This document shows, in pieces, positions 1 to 5,412 of a DNA stretch of 5,412 nt. The notes under the pieces are model-generated. The model did not search any database, was not told the DNA's origin, and saw nothing but the letters and a program-made list of their open reading frames with translations. A program made the translations under genes and the position numbers. Origin of the DNA: Burkholderiales bacterium (GTDB taxonomy: Bacteria; Pseudomonadota; Gammaproteobacteria; Burkholderiales; Burkholderiaceae_C); the NCBI GenBank assembly GCA_947450745.1, contig CANFYD010000304.1, positions 1-5,412 on the forward strand. The letters are read 5' to 3'. How positions within the stretch are numbered: the stretch's first letter is position 1; every line of letters begins with the position of its first letter.

Positions 1-105
1 ATTGATATCCGCAAGCTGCCTGTTACCACTCGCTTAGCTCGTTCTTTACGACCGACGTGATCGCTCCCGCCCTCTCCACTCCAACATTCAACCGTCCACA
101 TCACG

Positions 106-993
106 ATGACTGACTTTTTCGGCATCCCCTTGCCGGCCCTGCTTGGCCAGTTGTTGCTTGGCCTGGTGAACGGCTCGTTTTACGCGATGCTGTCGCTAGG
201 CTTGGCCGTCATCTTCGGCATGCTCAACATCATCAATTTTGCCCACGGGGCGCTCTACATGATGGGTGCCTTCTTGGCCTGGATGGGGCTGGAATATCTC
301 GGCCTCAACTATTGGGTGATGCTGTTGCTGGCACCGCTGGTGGTGGGTCTGTTGGGCATCTTGATCGAACGGCTGCTGTTGCAGTGGTTGTATAAGCTCG
401 ACCATATTTACGGTCTGCTGCTGACGCTGGGCATCACGCTGGTGATCGAAGGCATTTTTCGCTCGTTTTACGGTGTCTCCGGCCAGCAATACCAAGTCCC
501 CGATGCCTTGGCTGGTGCGACCAATCTGGGCTTTATGGTGCTGCCAAACTACCGCGCCTGGGTCGTGGTCGCCTCGATCACCGTGTGCATCGCGGTCTGG
601 GCCTTGATCGAAAAAACATCGCTCGGTGCCACCTTGCGCGCCGGCACTGAAAACCCGAAATTGGTACAAGCCTTTGGCATCAACGTACCGCGCATGATCA
701 CGCTGACCTATGCCGGCGGTGTGGCCTTGGCTGCTTTTGCGGGTGTATTGGCAGCGCCGATCCTGCAAGTCACCGCGTTGATGGGCAGCAACCTGATCAT
801 CGTGGTCTTCGCGGTGGTAGTGATTGGCGGCATGGGCTCAATTCTGGGGTCCATCCTGACCGGCCTCGGCCTGGGCATCATTGAGGGTCTGACCAAGGTG
901 TTCTACCCGGAAGCGTCGAGCACGGTCGTGTTCGTGGTCATGGCCATCGTGCTGCTGGTGCGGCCGGCCGGTTTGTTTGGCAAGGAAAAGTGA
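106..993 (+). CDS. livH: Branched-chain amino acid ABC transporter permease LivH
   Basis: This is an inner-membrane permease subunit of a LivHMGF-type (HAAT family) ABC importer, which pairs with LivM to form the channel for leucine, isoleucine, valine or related substrates. The 295-residue length fits the family. Hydrophobic segments alternate along the whole protein. The early block NIINFAHGALYMMGAF (residues 41-56) is a family hallmark. The cytoplasmic coupling loop LGATLRAGTENPKLVQAFGI (173-192) contacts the ATPase. The glycine-rich GGMGSILGSILTGLGLG (241-257) and the RPAGLFGKEK end (286-295) are also typical. The ATG at 106 is the first start in an open frame and fits the family N-terminus, but no clear Shine-Dalgarno precedes it. 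The stop codon overlaps the livM start. Substrate cannot be read from the sequence; urea or amide importers of the same family (UrtB type) are less likely because their permeases are usually longer. Confidence 0.95.
   Translation: MTDFFGIPLPALLGQLLLGLVNGSFYAMLSLGLAVIFGMLNIINFAHGALYMMGAFLAWMGLEYLGLNYWVMLLLAPLVVGLLGILIERLLLQWLYKLDHIYGLLLTLGITLVIEGIFRSFYGVSGQQYQVPDALAGATNLGFMVLPNYRAWVVVASITVCIAVWALIEKTSLGATLRAGTENPKLVQAFGINVPRMITLTYAGGVALAAFAGVLAAPILQVTALMGSNLIIVVFAVVVIGGMGSILGSILTGLGLGIIEGLTKVFYPEASSTVVFVVMAIVLLVRPAGLFGKEK
982..986 (+). promoter_or_regulatory. Ribosome binding site that decides the livM start
   Basis: AAGGA lies six bases before the ATG at 993 but only three before the in-frame GTG at 990. 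The spacing favours ATG 993, which also gives the TGATG stop/start overlap with livH expected for coupled translation. Confidence 0.6.
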
Positions 994-2054
994 TGTCAAA
1001 CGCCGCTCCTCCTTCGCAATCTCCCTCCACGCCTTCGCCTGTAGCCAACCCCGTCACCGTGAAATCAAAAAACCCGCTGTTGGGCTACGCCGCCTTGTTC
1101 TTGGCCATCGCCCTGCTGCCGACGCTGGGCGTTTATCCCATCTTCGTGATGAAGGTGCTGTGCTACGCGCTGTTTGCCTGTGCCTTCAACCTGCTGATCG
1201 GCTTCACAGGCCTGCTCAGTTTCGGCCATGCCGCATTTTTGGGCACCGCCGCTTATTGCACCGGCCATGCGCTGAAGGTGTGGGGCTTGCCTGCTCCACT
1301 GGGTTTACTGGTCGGCACGCTGGCTGCTGGCGGCGTTGGGCTGTTGTTCGGCCTGTTGGCGATCAAACGCACTGGCATCTACTTTTCGATGATCACGCTG
1401 GCCTTGTCGCAAATGCTGTTTTTCTTCTTCTTGCAGGCCTCGTTCACCGGCGGTGAAGATGGACTGCAATCGGTACCACGCGGCAGCTTTTTCGGCCTTG
1501 ACTTGAGCAACGACACCACACTGTTTTATGTCGTGCTGGGTATTTTCATCGCCGGCTTCTGGCTGATTTACCGCACGGTCAACTCACCATTCGGCCAGGT
1601 GCTGACCTCCATCCGGGAGAACGAGGCACGCGCCACCTCGCTCGGCTACGACACCGACCGCTTCAAACTGCTGGCTTTTGTGTTGTCAGCCGCGCTGGCC
1701 GGACTGGCCGGAGCCACCAAGACTTTGGTGCTGGGTTTTGCCACTTTGACAGACGCAGTCTGGACCACTTCAGGCCTGGTGATCTTGATGACCTTGGTCG
1801 GCGGCATGGGCACCTTGGTTGGACCTATGGTGGGCGCGCTGATCATCATTGCGCTGGAAAACAAGATCGGTGATCTGGGCAAGGCCCTGGCTGAGCTGAC
1901 CGGTATCAATTGGTTCAACGGCTTGGGTGAATCGGTCAGCCTTGTCACCGGGCTGATCTTCATCCTCTGTGTGCTGGCCTTCCGACGCGGCGTAGTTGGC
2001 GAAGCGTTGGCGCTGCGCGACCGCTGGCTCAGCAAATCTAGCGATAAACGCTGA
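993..2054 (+). CDS. livM: Branched-chain amino acid ABC transporter permease LivM
   Basis: This is the second inner-membrane permease subunit of the HAAT importer, partner of LivH. Counted from the ATG at 993 it has 353 residues, a usual LivM length. A Ser/Pro-rich polar tail (about 1-26) comes first, then membrane segments. Family marks are GLLSFGHAAFLGTAAY (73-88), the periplasmic FTGGEDGL (151-158), the coupling loop SIRENEARATSLGYD (206-220) and GGMGTLVGPMVGAL (270-283). An in-frame GTG at 990 would add one residue, but the AAGGA spacing favours 993. The stop of livH overlaps this start, so the two are cotranscribed and probably translationally coupled. No livG or livF follows; the next gene is convergent. 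This suggests that livHM ends its operon here and that the ATPases lie upstream or elsewhere. Confidence 0.95.
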   Translation: MSNAAPPSQSPSTPSPVANPVTVKSKNPLLGYAALFLAIALLPTLGVYPIFVMKVLCYALFACAFNLLIGFTGLLSFGHAAFLGTAAYCTGHALKVWGLPAPLGLLVGTLAAGGVGLLFGLLAIKRTGIYFSMITLALSQMLFFFFLQASFTGGEDGLQSVPRGSFFGLDLSNDTTLFYVVLGIFIAGFWLIYRTVNSPFGQVLTSIRENEARATSLGYDTDRFKLLAFVLSAALAGLAGATKTLVLGFATLTDAVWTTSGLVILMTLVGGMGTLVGPMVGALIIIALENKIGDLGKALAELTGINWFNGLGESVSLVTGLIFILCVLAFRRGVVGEALALRDRWLSKSSDKR

Positions 2055-2068
2055 CTGAATGTAGCTGA

Positions 2069-2104
2069 GGGTCAAGGGCTTGCCGGGATGGCTGCCCTTG
2101 ATCC
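2069..2104. terminator. Hairpin between convergent genes, possible terminator
   Basis: GGGTCAAGGGC (2069-2079) pairs with GCCCTTGATCC (2094-2104) across a 14-base loop, giving 11 pairs in the plus-strand RNA with one G-U. It lies between the livM stop (2054) and the stop of the minus-strand gene (2113), where a shared terminator would be expected. There is no T-run on either side, so intrinsic termination would be weak. It may instead be an RNA 3'-end stabiliser or a Rho-assisted site. Confidence 0.45.
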
Positions 2105-2112
2105 GAAACAGC

Positions 2113-3030
2113 TCAAGACACGTGACGCAGCTCTGGCGTGCCTTCGACACTCATCGCGCAAATGCGACGGCACAACATGCGCCGGAATGCGCCAGGATCG
2201 GCATCGCGCGCCACACCTGCGGGCTTGGGGTCTTTCAGCAACGGATGATCTTGCTGAACGGCGTTGGGGCTGAAATGCGGCGCATAAACGCGCGCAGCGC
2301 CGTAAACCAAACCAAAGTCAGGGCCCAATCTTTGGGCCACTTCACCCGACACATGGGGCGATAAATAAGCCACGTGAGCCATGCCGCGCACCGCTTCAGC
2401 CAGACCGCGCGGATCAACACCGTAAAAACGTGAATGCGGGCTGTTAGCCAACGCAATGATGGGCAAAGTACGACGCTCGGACATCACATGCTTGCAAAAA
2501 GCATCCAGTTGATCGTCGTCGCTGACCTCTCGCGGTTCGCCCAGCACCGCCAGCCCGCCATCTTCCAATTGCAGCCGTTCGACCCACAAACCCAGCAAGC
2601 GCGGTGGTGCCACGACCAATGGGGCAAATGGCAGGTCGGTACAAGAGGTTTGCAAACCCATCACATCGGCATCACCGTCTTCGGCCACCAGCGCACGTGT
2701 CATCCAGGTACGGGCCCCGTCGCGTTCACTGTGAGCCACGGCCAGCGTCCAGGCCGTCCCATCGCTGCTGCTCTGAACAGCCAACTGCACACCGGGTATC
2801 GAACATTCAAACTGGCTGCGGCCACGATCAATCTGGCTGACCACCAAACGCGGCCACTTGGCACTCACCCAGGACCAAACGAGTTCCTGTGCGCGCCGGC
2901 GGTTGGAAGGCGACAGCGTCGTGCTGCGCAAGGTAGAGCGAACGACGACGCGTACGGCCGGCTGGGCCGTAGCAGTGGTGGTCGCGGGGCGTGAGGAACT
3001 GCGATGTGGAGGGAGTGAAAGTTGCGACAT
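2113..3030 (-). CDS. Uncharacterised soluble protein of 305 residues
   Basis: I do not recognise a named family. The protein has no signal peptide and no membrane segment, so it is probably cytoplasmic. Residues 10-45 are rich in Ser, Thr, Arg and Ala and look disordered. A middle part (about 50-165) appears to alternate beta-like strands and turns. The most conserved-looking part is 188-252: TLPIIALANS (188-197), then YGVDPRGLAEAVRGMAHVAYL (203-223, residues Val205, Asp206, Pro207, His219), then LVYGAARVYAPHF (241-253). The pattern of a VDP turn, a short helix, an AHV strand and a later G-A-R-V-Y-x-P-x-F strand recalls uncharacterised bacterial proteins, but I cannot attach a function. The ATG at 3030 is supported by AGGA six bases upstream. 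The frame is open throughout with no sign of decay. It converges with livM, and its 5' end faces the origin-like gap. A long plus-strand open frame over the same DNA (2434-2994) is a shadow. Confidence 0.8.
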   Translation of the reverse strand: MSQLSLPPHRSSSRPATTTATAQPAVRVVVRSTLRSTTLSPSNRRRAQELVWSWVSAKWPRLVVSQIDRGRSQFECSIPGVQLAVQSSSDGTAWTLAVAHSERDGARTWMTRALVAEDGDADVMGLQTSCTDLPFAPLVVAPPRLLGLWVERLQLEDGGLAVLGEPREVSDDDQLDAFCKHVMSERRTLPIIALANSPHSRFYGVDPRGLAEAVRGMAHVAYLSPHVSGEVAQRLGPDFGLVYGAARVYAPHFSPNAVQQDHPLLKDPKPAGVARDADPGAFRRMLCRRICAMSVEGTPELRHVS

Positions 3031-3036
3031 GGATGG

Positions 3037-3040
3037 TCCT
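3037..3040 (-). promoter_or_regulatory. Ribosome binding site of the uncharacterised gene
   Basis: On the minus strand AGGA is followed by six bases (CCATCC) and then the ATG whose first base is 3030. This is a standard Shine-Dalgarno spacing and supports that start over later in-frame Met codons, the next being residue 110. Confidence 0.6.
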
Positions 3041-3118
3041 GAAAGAAGCTCAACGGGCTCATGACCCTGGAAAGATGCAGATCATGCAATTTTCAAGCCA
3101 ATTTTTTGTGAAATGCAC

Positions 3119-3146
3119 GATATAGACCTTTAATCAGTGCAATCAA
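3119..3146 (-). promoter_or_regulatory. Candidate sigma-70 promoter for the uncharacterised gene
   Basis: On the minus strand a TTGATT (plus 3141-3146) is followed after 16 bases by TATATC (plus 3119-3124). Each hexamer matches four of six consensus bases. It would start transcription about 75-80 bases before the ATG at 3030. The -35 element overlaps an IHF-like site in the origin-like region, so expression could respond to origin-bound proteins; that link is inference. Confidence 0.35.
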
Positions 3147-3153
3147 CACGATA
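3141..3153 (+). promoter_or_regulatory. IHF-like binding site
   Basis: AATCAACACGATA fits the IHF consensus WATCAANNNNTTR with one mismatch in the final three bases. IHF sites beside DnaA boxes are common in proteobacterial origins. The motif is loose, so its position beside the box cluster carries most of the weight. Confidence 0.3.
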
Positions 3154-3170
3154 AAAGCGGCATTTCAAGC

Positions 3171-3179
3171 TGTGGGCAA
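3171..3179 (-). promoter_or_regulatory. Weak DnaA box
   Basis: The minus strand reads TTGCCCACA, two mismatches from TTATCCACA. It is the leftmost box of the 3171-3219 cluster and faces the perfect box at 3211, forming a CTGTGG/CCACAG dyad. Confidence 0.45.
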
Positions 3180-3182
3180 ACA

Positions 3183-3191
3183 TGTTGATAA
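3183..3191 (-). promoter_or_regulatory. Near-consensus DnaA box
   Basis: The minus strand reads TTATCAACA, one mismatch from TTATCCACA. Eleven bases further right, at 3194-3202, the minus strand reads TTATTCAAA, a weaker match with two mismatches and the same orientation. The 11-base step is about one helical turn, so both would lie on the same face of the DNA. Confidence 0.55.
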
Positions 3192-3210
3192 GTTTTGAAT
3201 AAGTTGGCAC

Positions 3211-3219
3211 TTATCCACA
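3211..3219 (+). promoter_or_regulatory. Perfect DnaA box
   Basis: TTATCCACA matches the high-affinity E. coli DnaA box at all nine positions. It anchors the cluster of weaker boxes on its left, which are in inverted orientation. Confidence 0.75.
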
Positions 3220-3328
3220 GGCCAAGCGCTAAAAGCAAAGTTGTTATCTATCCATGCCCGAGCTCCCGGCCTGCCACCCACACACTTTGACCCGAATCAA
3301 GTGCTTGTCGTCGTTGAAGAAATTTGAC

Positions 3329-3337
3329 TTGTCCACA
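3329..3337 (+). promoter_or_regulatory. DnaA box adjoining the unwinding element
   Basis: TTGTCCACA differs from TTATCCACA at one position. It has the same orientation as the perfect box at 3211 and lies 14 bases before the triplet array at 3352. That is the place and direction expected for the box that loads DnaA onto the trio strand. Confidence 0.65.
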
Positions 3338-3351
3338 CAATGGTGCGAGCT

Positions 3352-3369
3352 CTATTACTACAACTACTT
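3352..3369 (-). other. DnaA-trio-like array
   Basis: The plus strand reads CTA TTA CTA CAA CTA CTT in phase. The complement read 3' to 5' is GAT AAT GAT GTT GAT GAA, and five of the six triplets fit the DnaA-trio pattern of purine, A, then T or A. DnaA-trios guide DnaA onto one strand during origin melting and sit just after a DnaA box and a GC-rich spacer, as here (GGTGCGAGC at 3342-3350). An AT-rich run follows at once. Confidence 0.6.
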
Positions 3370-3524
3370 TGAAACCTTCAAAAAACAAAAAAGTAGAGAG
3401 AGGCGGTTTTTGCTTGAAGTTTTAGCCTTTCCTTTTCGGTTTTTGACATTGCAAAGAAGCTCTTTGCCAACGCATGTCACACTTCCAGCCCCGCGCCTTA
3501 GCCTAAAAGCCGCCTGCCAAAACA

Positions 3525-4631
3525 ATGACCACTTCCACGCTCCACCTTGCTTCTTGCGGTTTTGAGTCCGCTTGTCAAATCTCAGCCTTGCCGTTGGGAC
3601 ACCGCAGTCGAGACCTGCACGGTCATAGCTATTTCGCCACGGTCAGAGCAGAACTACCTGCCGGTTGGGCTTCGTTTCCCGGCGGTGAGGTGGAGGAGTT
3701 GCGCCGACGTCTGGAAATTTGTGTGGTACCGCTGGACCATGCATTTCTGAACCATGTGATCGAACAACCCACCGACGAAAACATTGCGCGCTGGATCCGG
3801 CGCCGATTGGCGGACGAATTTGCTGTGCCTGGTATTCAACAAGTCGGTATTCAGAGCACGCAACAGTCCGGTGTCGATCTTGATGTGGACGGTATGGCTC
3901 ATGTGTGGCGCCGCTACCGCTTCCAAGCTGCGCATCGCTTACCGAATGTGCCGGTCGGCCATCAATGTGGTCGCATGCACGGTCACGGTTTTGAAGTCAT
4001 CGTTCATGCCAATCAAGACTTGGGTGAACGCGACATCAGCATCGATTACGACCATTTGGACGCAGTCTGGGCACCTTTTCACATGCAGTTGAACTACCAC
4101 TGCTTGAACGAGATCGACGGCTTGCACAACCCGACCAGTGAAGTGATCTCGTCTTGGCTGTGGCAGCAATTGAAGCTGCAGTTGCCCGAGCTGTCCTGGA
4201 TCACGGTGTACGAAACCGGTTCTTGTGGTGCGACTTACGACGGCAAGGCGTATCGGATCTGGAAAGAGTTGACTTTGGACAGCGCTGTGCGTCTGAAGCA
4301 CGCACCGCAGGGCAATTTATTGGGTGGCATCCATGGCCACACCTTCACGCTGCGCTTGCACTTGTGTGCAGATCTGGATGCCGTGATGGGTTGGACCGTC
4401 GATTTCGGCGATGTCAAAACCCTGTTTGCGCCAATTTTCAAGGCCATCGACCATCGGCCCCTGTATGAAATCGCCGATTTACCCGATGGCGATACGGCCA
4501 GCTTGGCCGCCTGGGTGCTGGCCAAGGGTCGGGCGGTCTTGCCCGAGCTGGACCGCGTGGACATGTACGAGACACGCGGCAGCGGCGCAATCATCAGCGT
4601 GGGGCGAGACGGGCCGGTAATCCCGGTCTGA
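3525..4631 (+). CDS. queD: Three-module QueD-family protein (6-carboxytetrahydropterin synthase)
   Basis: QueD converts 7,8-dihydroneopterin triphosphate to 6-carboxy-5,6,7,8-tetrahydropterin in the cytoplasm, an early step of queuosine synthesis. Usual QueD proteins have about 120 residues; this one has 368 and contains three PTPS-like T-fold modules, at about 7-118, 127-243 and 248-360. All three keep an HGH zinc motif (His32/34, 152/154, 270/272). The third zinc ligand survives only in module 2 (His137), with Cys17 and Val255 in its place in modules 1 and 3. The catalytic Cys also survives only in module 2 (Cys148 in HQCGRMHGH), with Ser28 and Leu266 elsewhere. The Asp-His pair is kept in modules 1 (Asp71-His72) and 3 (Asp309-His310) but reads Asn190-Tyr191 in module 2. 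The pterin-anchoring Glu is present in modules 2 (Glu230) and 3 (Glu349) and is Gln110 in module 1. Module 2 most resembles E. coli QueD (NPTSEV, YETGSCGATYDG). The ATG at 3525 has no clear Shine-Dalgarno. queE follows after 32 bases. Confidence 0.88.
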   Translation: MTTSTLHLASCGFESACQISALPLGHRSRDLHGHSYFATVRAELPAGWASFPGGEVEELRRRLEICVVPLDHAFLNHVIEQPTDENIARWIRRRLADEFAVPGIQQVGIQSTQQSGVDLDVDGMAHVWRRYRFQAAHRLPNVPVGHQCGRMHGHGFEVIVHANQDLGERDISIDYDHLDAVWAPFHMQLNYHCLNEIDGLHNPTSEVISSWLWQQLKLQLPELSWITVYETGSCGATYDGKAYRIWKELTLDSAVRLKHAPQGNLLGGIHGHTFTLRLHLCADLDAVMGWTVDFGDVKTLFAPIFKAIDHRPLYEIADLPDGDTASLAAWVLAKGRAVLPELDRVDMYETRGSGAIISVGRDGPVIPV

Positions 4632-4663
4632 CAGCGCTTTTTGATCTCACTTTCAAGGCCGAC

Positions 4664-5299
4664 ATGACTTATGCCGTCAAAGAAATCTTCTACACCCTGC
4701 AAGGCGAAGGCGCTCAGGCCGGTCGCGCGGCCGTGTTTTGCCGTTTCGCAGGGTGTAATTTGTGGAGCGGGCGTGAACAAGACCGCGAAGCCGCTGTTTG
4801 CAATTTTTGCGACACCGATTTTGTCGGCGTTGACGGGGAGGGCGGAGGCAAGTTTGCCACCGCAGATGAACTTGCCGCTGCGATAGCCTCTTGCTGGCCC
4901 GCAGGCAGGCCAGGCAAGCCCTATGTCGTGTGTACCGGGGGGGAGCCGCTGCTGCAGCTCGATTCGGCGCTGGTAGACGCTCTCCACGCACAGGGGTTTG
5001 AGATTGCGGTGGAAACCAACGGCACGCAACCGGCACCGCAGGGTTTGGACTGGATTTGTGTCAGTCCAAAAGCGGGCAGTGAGCTGGTGTTGACCCAAGG
5101 CCATGAGCTGAAACTGGTCTATCCGCAGCCGCTGGCCCGTCCCGAGCGCTTTGAGCAGCTGAACTTCCAGCATTTTTTTCTGCAACCGATGGACAGCGTG
5201 TTGAAAACGCAGCACACCCGTGAGGTGGTCGCCTACTGCATGGCCCATCCGCAGTGGCGTTTGTCGGTGCAGATGCACAAGGTCATCGGCATCGCTTGA
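4664..5299 (+). CDS. queE: 7-carboxy-7-deazaguanine synthase QueE
   Basis: This radical SAM enzyme contracts the ring of 6-carboxytetrahydropterin, the QueD product, to 7-carboxy-7-deazaguanine on the way to preQ0, with Mg2+ and a [4Fe-4S] cluster. At 211 residues it is a full-length QueE. It starts with VKEIFYTLQGEG (5-16). The cluster cysteines are Cys31, Cys46 and Cys49, a CX14CX2C spacing instead of the common CX3CX2C, as in the Burkholderia multivorans enzyme. TGGEP (91-95) contacts SAM, and VETNG (116-120), SPK (134-136), LQPMD (173-177) and MHKVIGI (204-210) are family marks. The ATG at 4664 has a weak AAGG five bases upstream. The 32-base gap after queD, with no hairpin, indicates one operon. 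queC and queF are not in the window. Confidence 0.95.
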   Translation: MTYAVKEIFYTLQGEGAQAGRAAVFCRFAGCNLWSGREQDREAAVCNFCDTDFVGVDGEGGGKFATADELAAAIASCWPAGRPGKPYVVCTGGEPLLQLDSALVDALHAQGFEIAVETNGTQPAPQGLDWICVSPKAGSELVLTQGHELKLVYPQPLARPERFEQLNFQHFFLQPMDSVLKTQHTREVVAYCMAHPQWRLSVQMHKVIGIA

Positions 5300-5316
5300 A
5301 ATTTCGCTTTGAAACA

Positions 5317-5345
5317 ACCTCGGTACGCGCAATGCATGCCGAGGT
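5317..5345 (+). terminator. Hairpin after queE, possible terminator
   Basis: ACCTCGG (5317-5323) pairs perfectly with CCGAGGT (5339-5345) over a 15-base loop. It lies 17 bases after the queE stop. No T-run follows, so it would be a weak intrinsic terminator or a 3'-end stabilising hairpin. The remaining bases to 5412 show no gene. Confidence 0.4.
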
Positions 5346-5412
5346 CTACACAAAATCAGCTGTGGCCTGACTTATCCATCTTTTGATCGATTGGGTCCAA
5401 CTGCTTTTCCGG

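Larger units (their letters stand above)
3141..3450. other. Putative replication origin (oriC-like) in a gene-free gap
   Basis: The stretch 3031-3524 has no convincing gene. Within it, in order, are an IHF-like site (3141), a tight DnaA-box cluster (3171-3219) with one perfect TTATCCACA, a second strong box TTGTCCACA (3329-3337), a short GC-richer spacer, a CTA/TTA/CTT triplet array (3352-3369) and an AT-rich tract. Positions 3361-3400 are 12 of 40 G+C, well below the flanking genes. This order (box, spacer, DnaA-trio, AT-rich DNA) is that described for the basal unwinding part of bacterial origins. dnaA, dnaN, rpmH, mnmG and parAB are not in the window. It could be the chromosomal origin separated from dnaA, the origin of a second replicon, a relic or duplicate of oriC, or a DnaA-titrating site. 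I favour a true origin because the unwinding part is present as well as the boxes. Confidence 0.65.

Noticed and set aside
1..60. Possible C-terminal end of an upstream plus-strand gene in frame 1, stopping at TGA 58-60
   Set aside because: Only 19 codons are visible, the residues match no family I recognise, and codon use there does not resemble livHM. It could be the tail of a liv partner gene, but cannot be supported.
2434..2994. Plus-strand open frame of 186 residues
   Set aside because: It is antisense to the 305-residue gene, which has a good ribosome binding site and a more protein-like sequence; the plus frame looks like a shadow.
3443..3471. TTGACA at 3443-3448 as the -35 of a queD promoter
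   Set aside because: At 16 to 18 bases downstream there is no -10-like hexamer (GCCAAC at 17), so the match is probably chance within a T-rich tract, although queD must have a promoter somewhere in the gap.
3385..3524. preQ1 riboswitch in the queD leader
   Set aside because: I looked for the small type I pseudoknot (stem, C-rich loop, A-rich tail) before queD and saw no convincing fit; the A-rich and T-rich runs alone are better explained as an unwinding element.
3254..3565. Plus-strand open frame of 103 residues across the origin-like gap
   Set aside because: It lacks a Shine-Dalgarno, its composition follows the AT-rich tract (runs of Lys, Phe, Tyr, Ser), it covers the DnaA box and triplet array, and it runs into queD in another frame.
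4235..5353. Minus-strand open frame of 372 residues
   Set aside because: It lies antisense to the well-supported queD and queE genes, resembles no family, and is explained by the codon bias of the plus-strand genes.
5372..5380. TTATCCATC as another DnaA box after queE
   Set aside because: It has two mismatches at the important 3' end and is isolated from the cluster, so chance is likely.

Overview
The window looks like chromosomal DNA of a Gram-negative betaproteobacterium, probably order Burkholderiales and possibly near Comamonadaceae. That placement is an inference from the style of the LivH/LivM proteins, from a QueE with a CX14CX2C cluster motif like the Burkholderia enzyme, and from moderately high-GC coding sequence around an AT-richer gap. 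No 16S or other marker gene is present to confirm it.

Layout. (1) Positions 106-2054 carry two overlapping plus-strand genes for the membrane permeases LivH and LivM of a branched-chain amino acid ABC importer. The ATPase and binding-protein genes are not in view. The gene after livM points the other way, so any partner genes lie upstream of the window or elsewhere. (2) A hairpin at 2069-2104 separates livM from a convergent minus-strand gene (2113-3030) for a soluble protein of about 305 residues that I do not recognise. (3) Positions 3031-3524 have no convincing gene. They hold a perfect DnaA box, several near-consensus boxes, an IHF-like site, a DnaA-trio-like triplet array after the last strong box, and an AT-rich tract. 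Together these read as a bacterial replication origin, yet neither dnaA nor any other usual origin neighbour is visible. (4) Positions 3525-5299 hold two plus-strand queuosine-pathway genes. The first is a 368-residue QueD-family protein made of three tandem T-fold modules. The second is the radical SAM enzyme QueE. A hairpin follows queE.

How the genes work together. QueD makes 6-carboxytetrahydropterin (CPH4) and QueE contracts it to 7-carboxy-7-deazaguanine, so the pair encodes two successive steps towards preQ0 and queuosine in tRNA. The unknown gene and the queDE pair diverge from the origin-like gap, so both would be read in the direction of fork movement if that gap is a working origin. 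livHM would be read against the fork.

The two observations most worth following are the origin-like element without dnaA, and the triple QueD. In the latter, the zinc/cysteine half of the active site survives only in the middle module, while the Asp-His pair survives only in the two outer modules.
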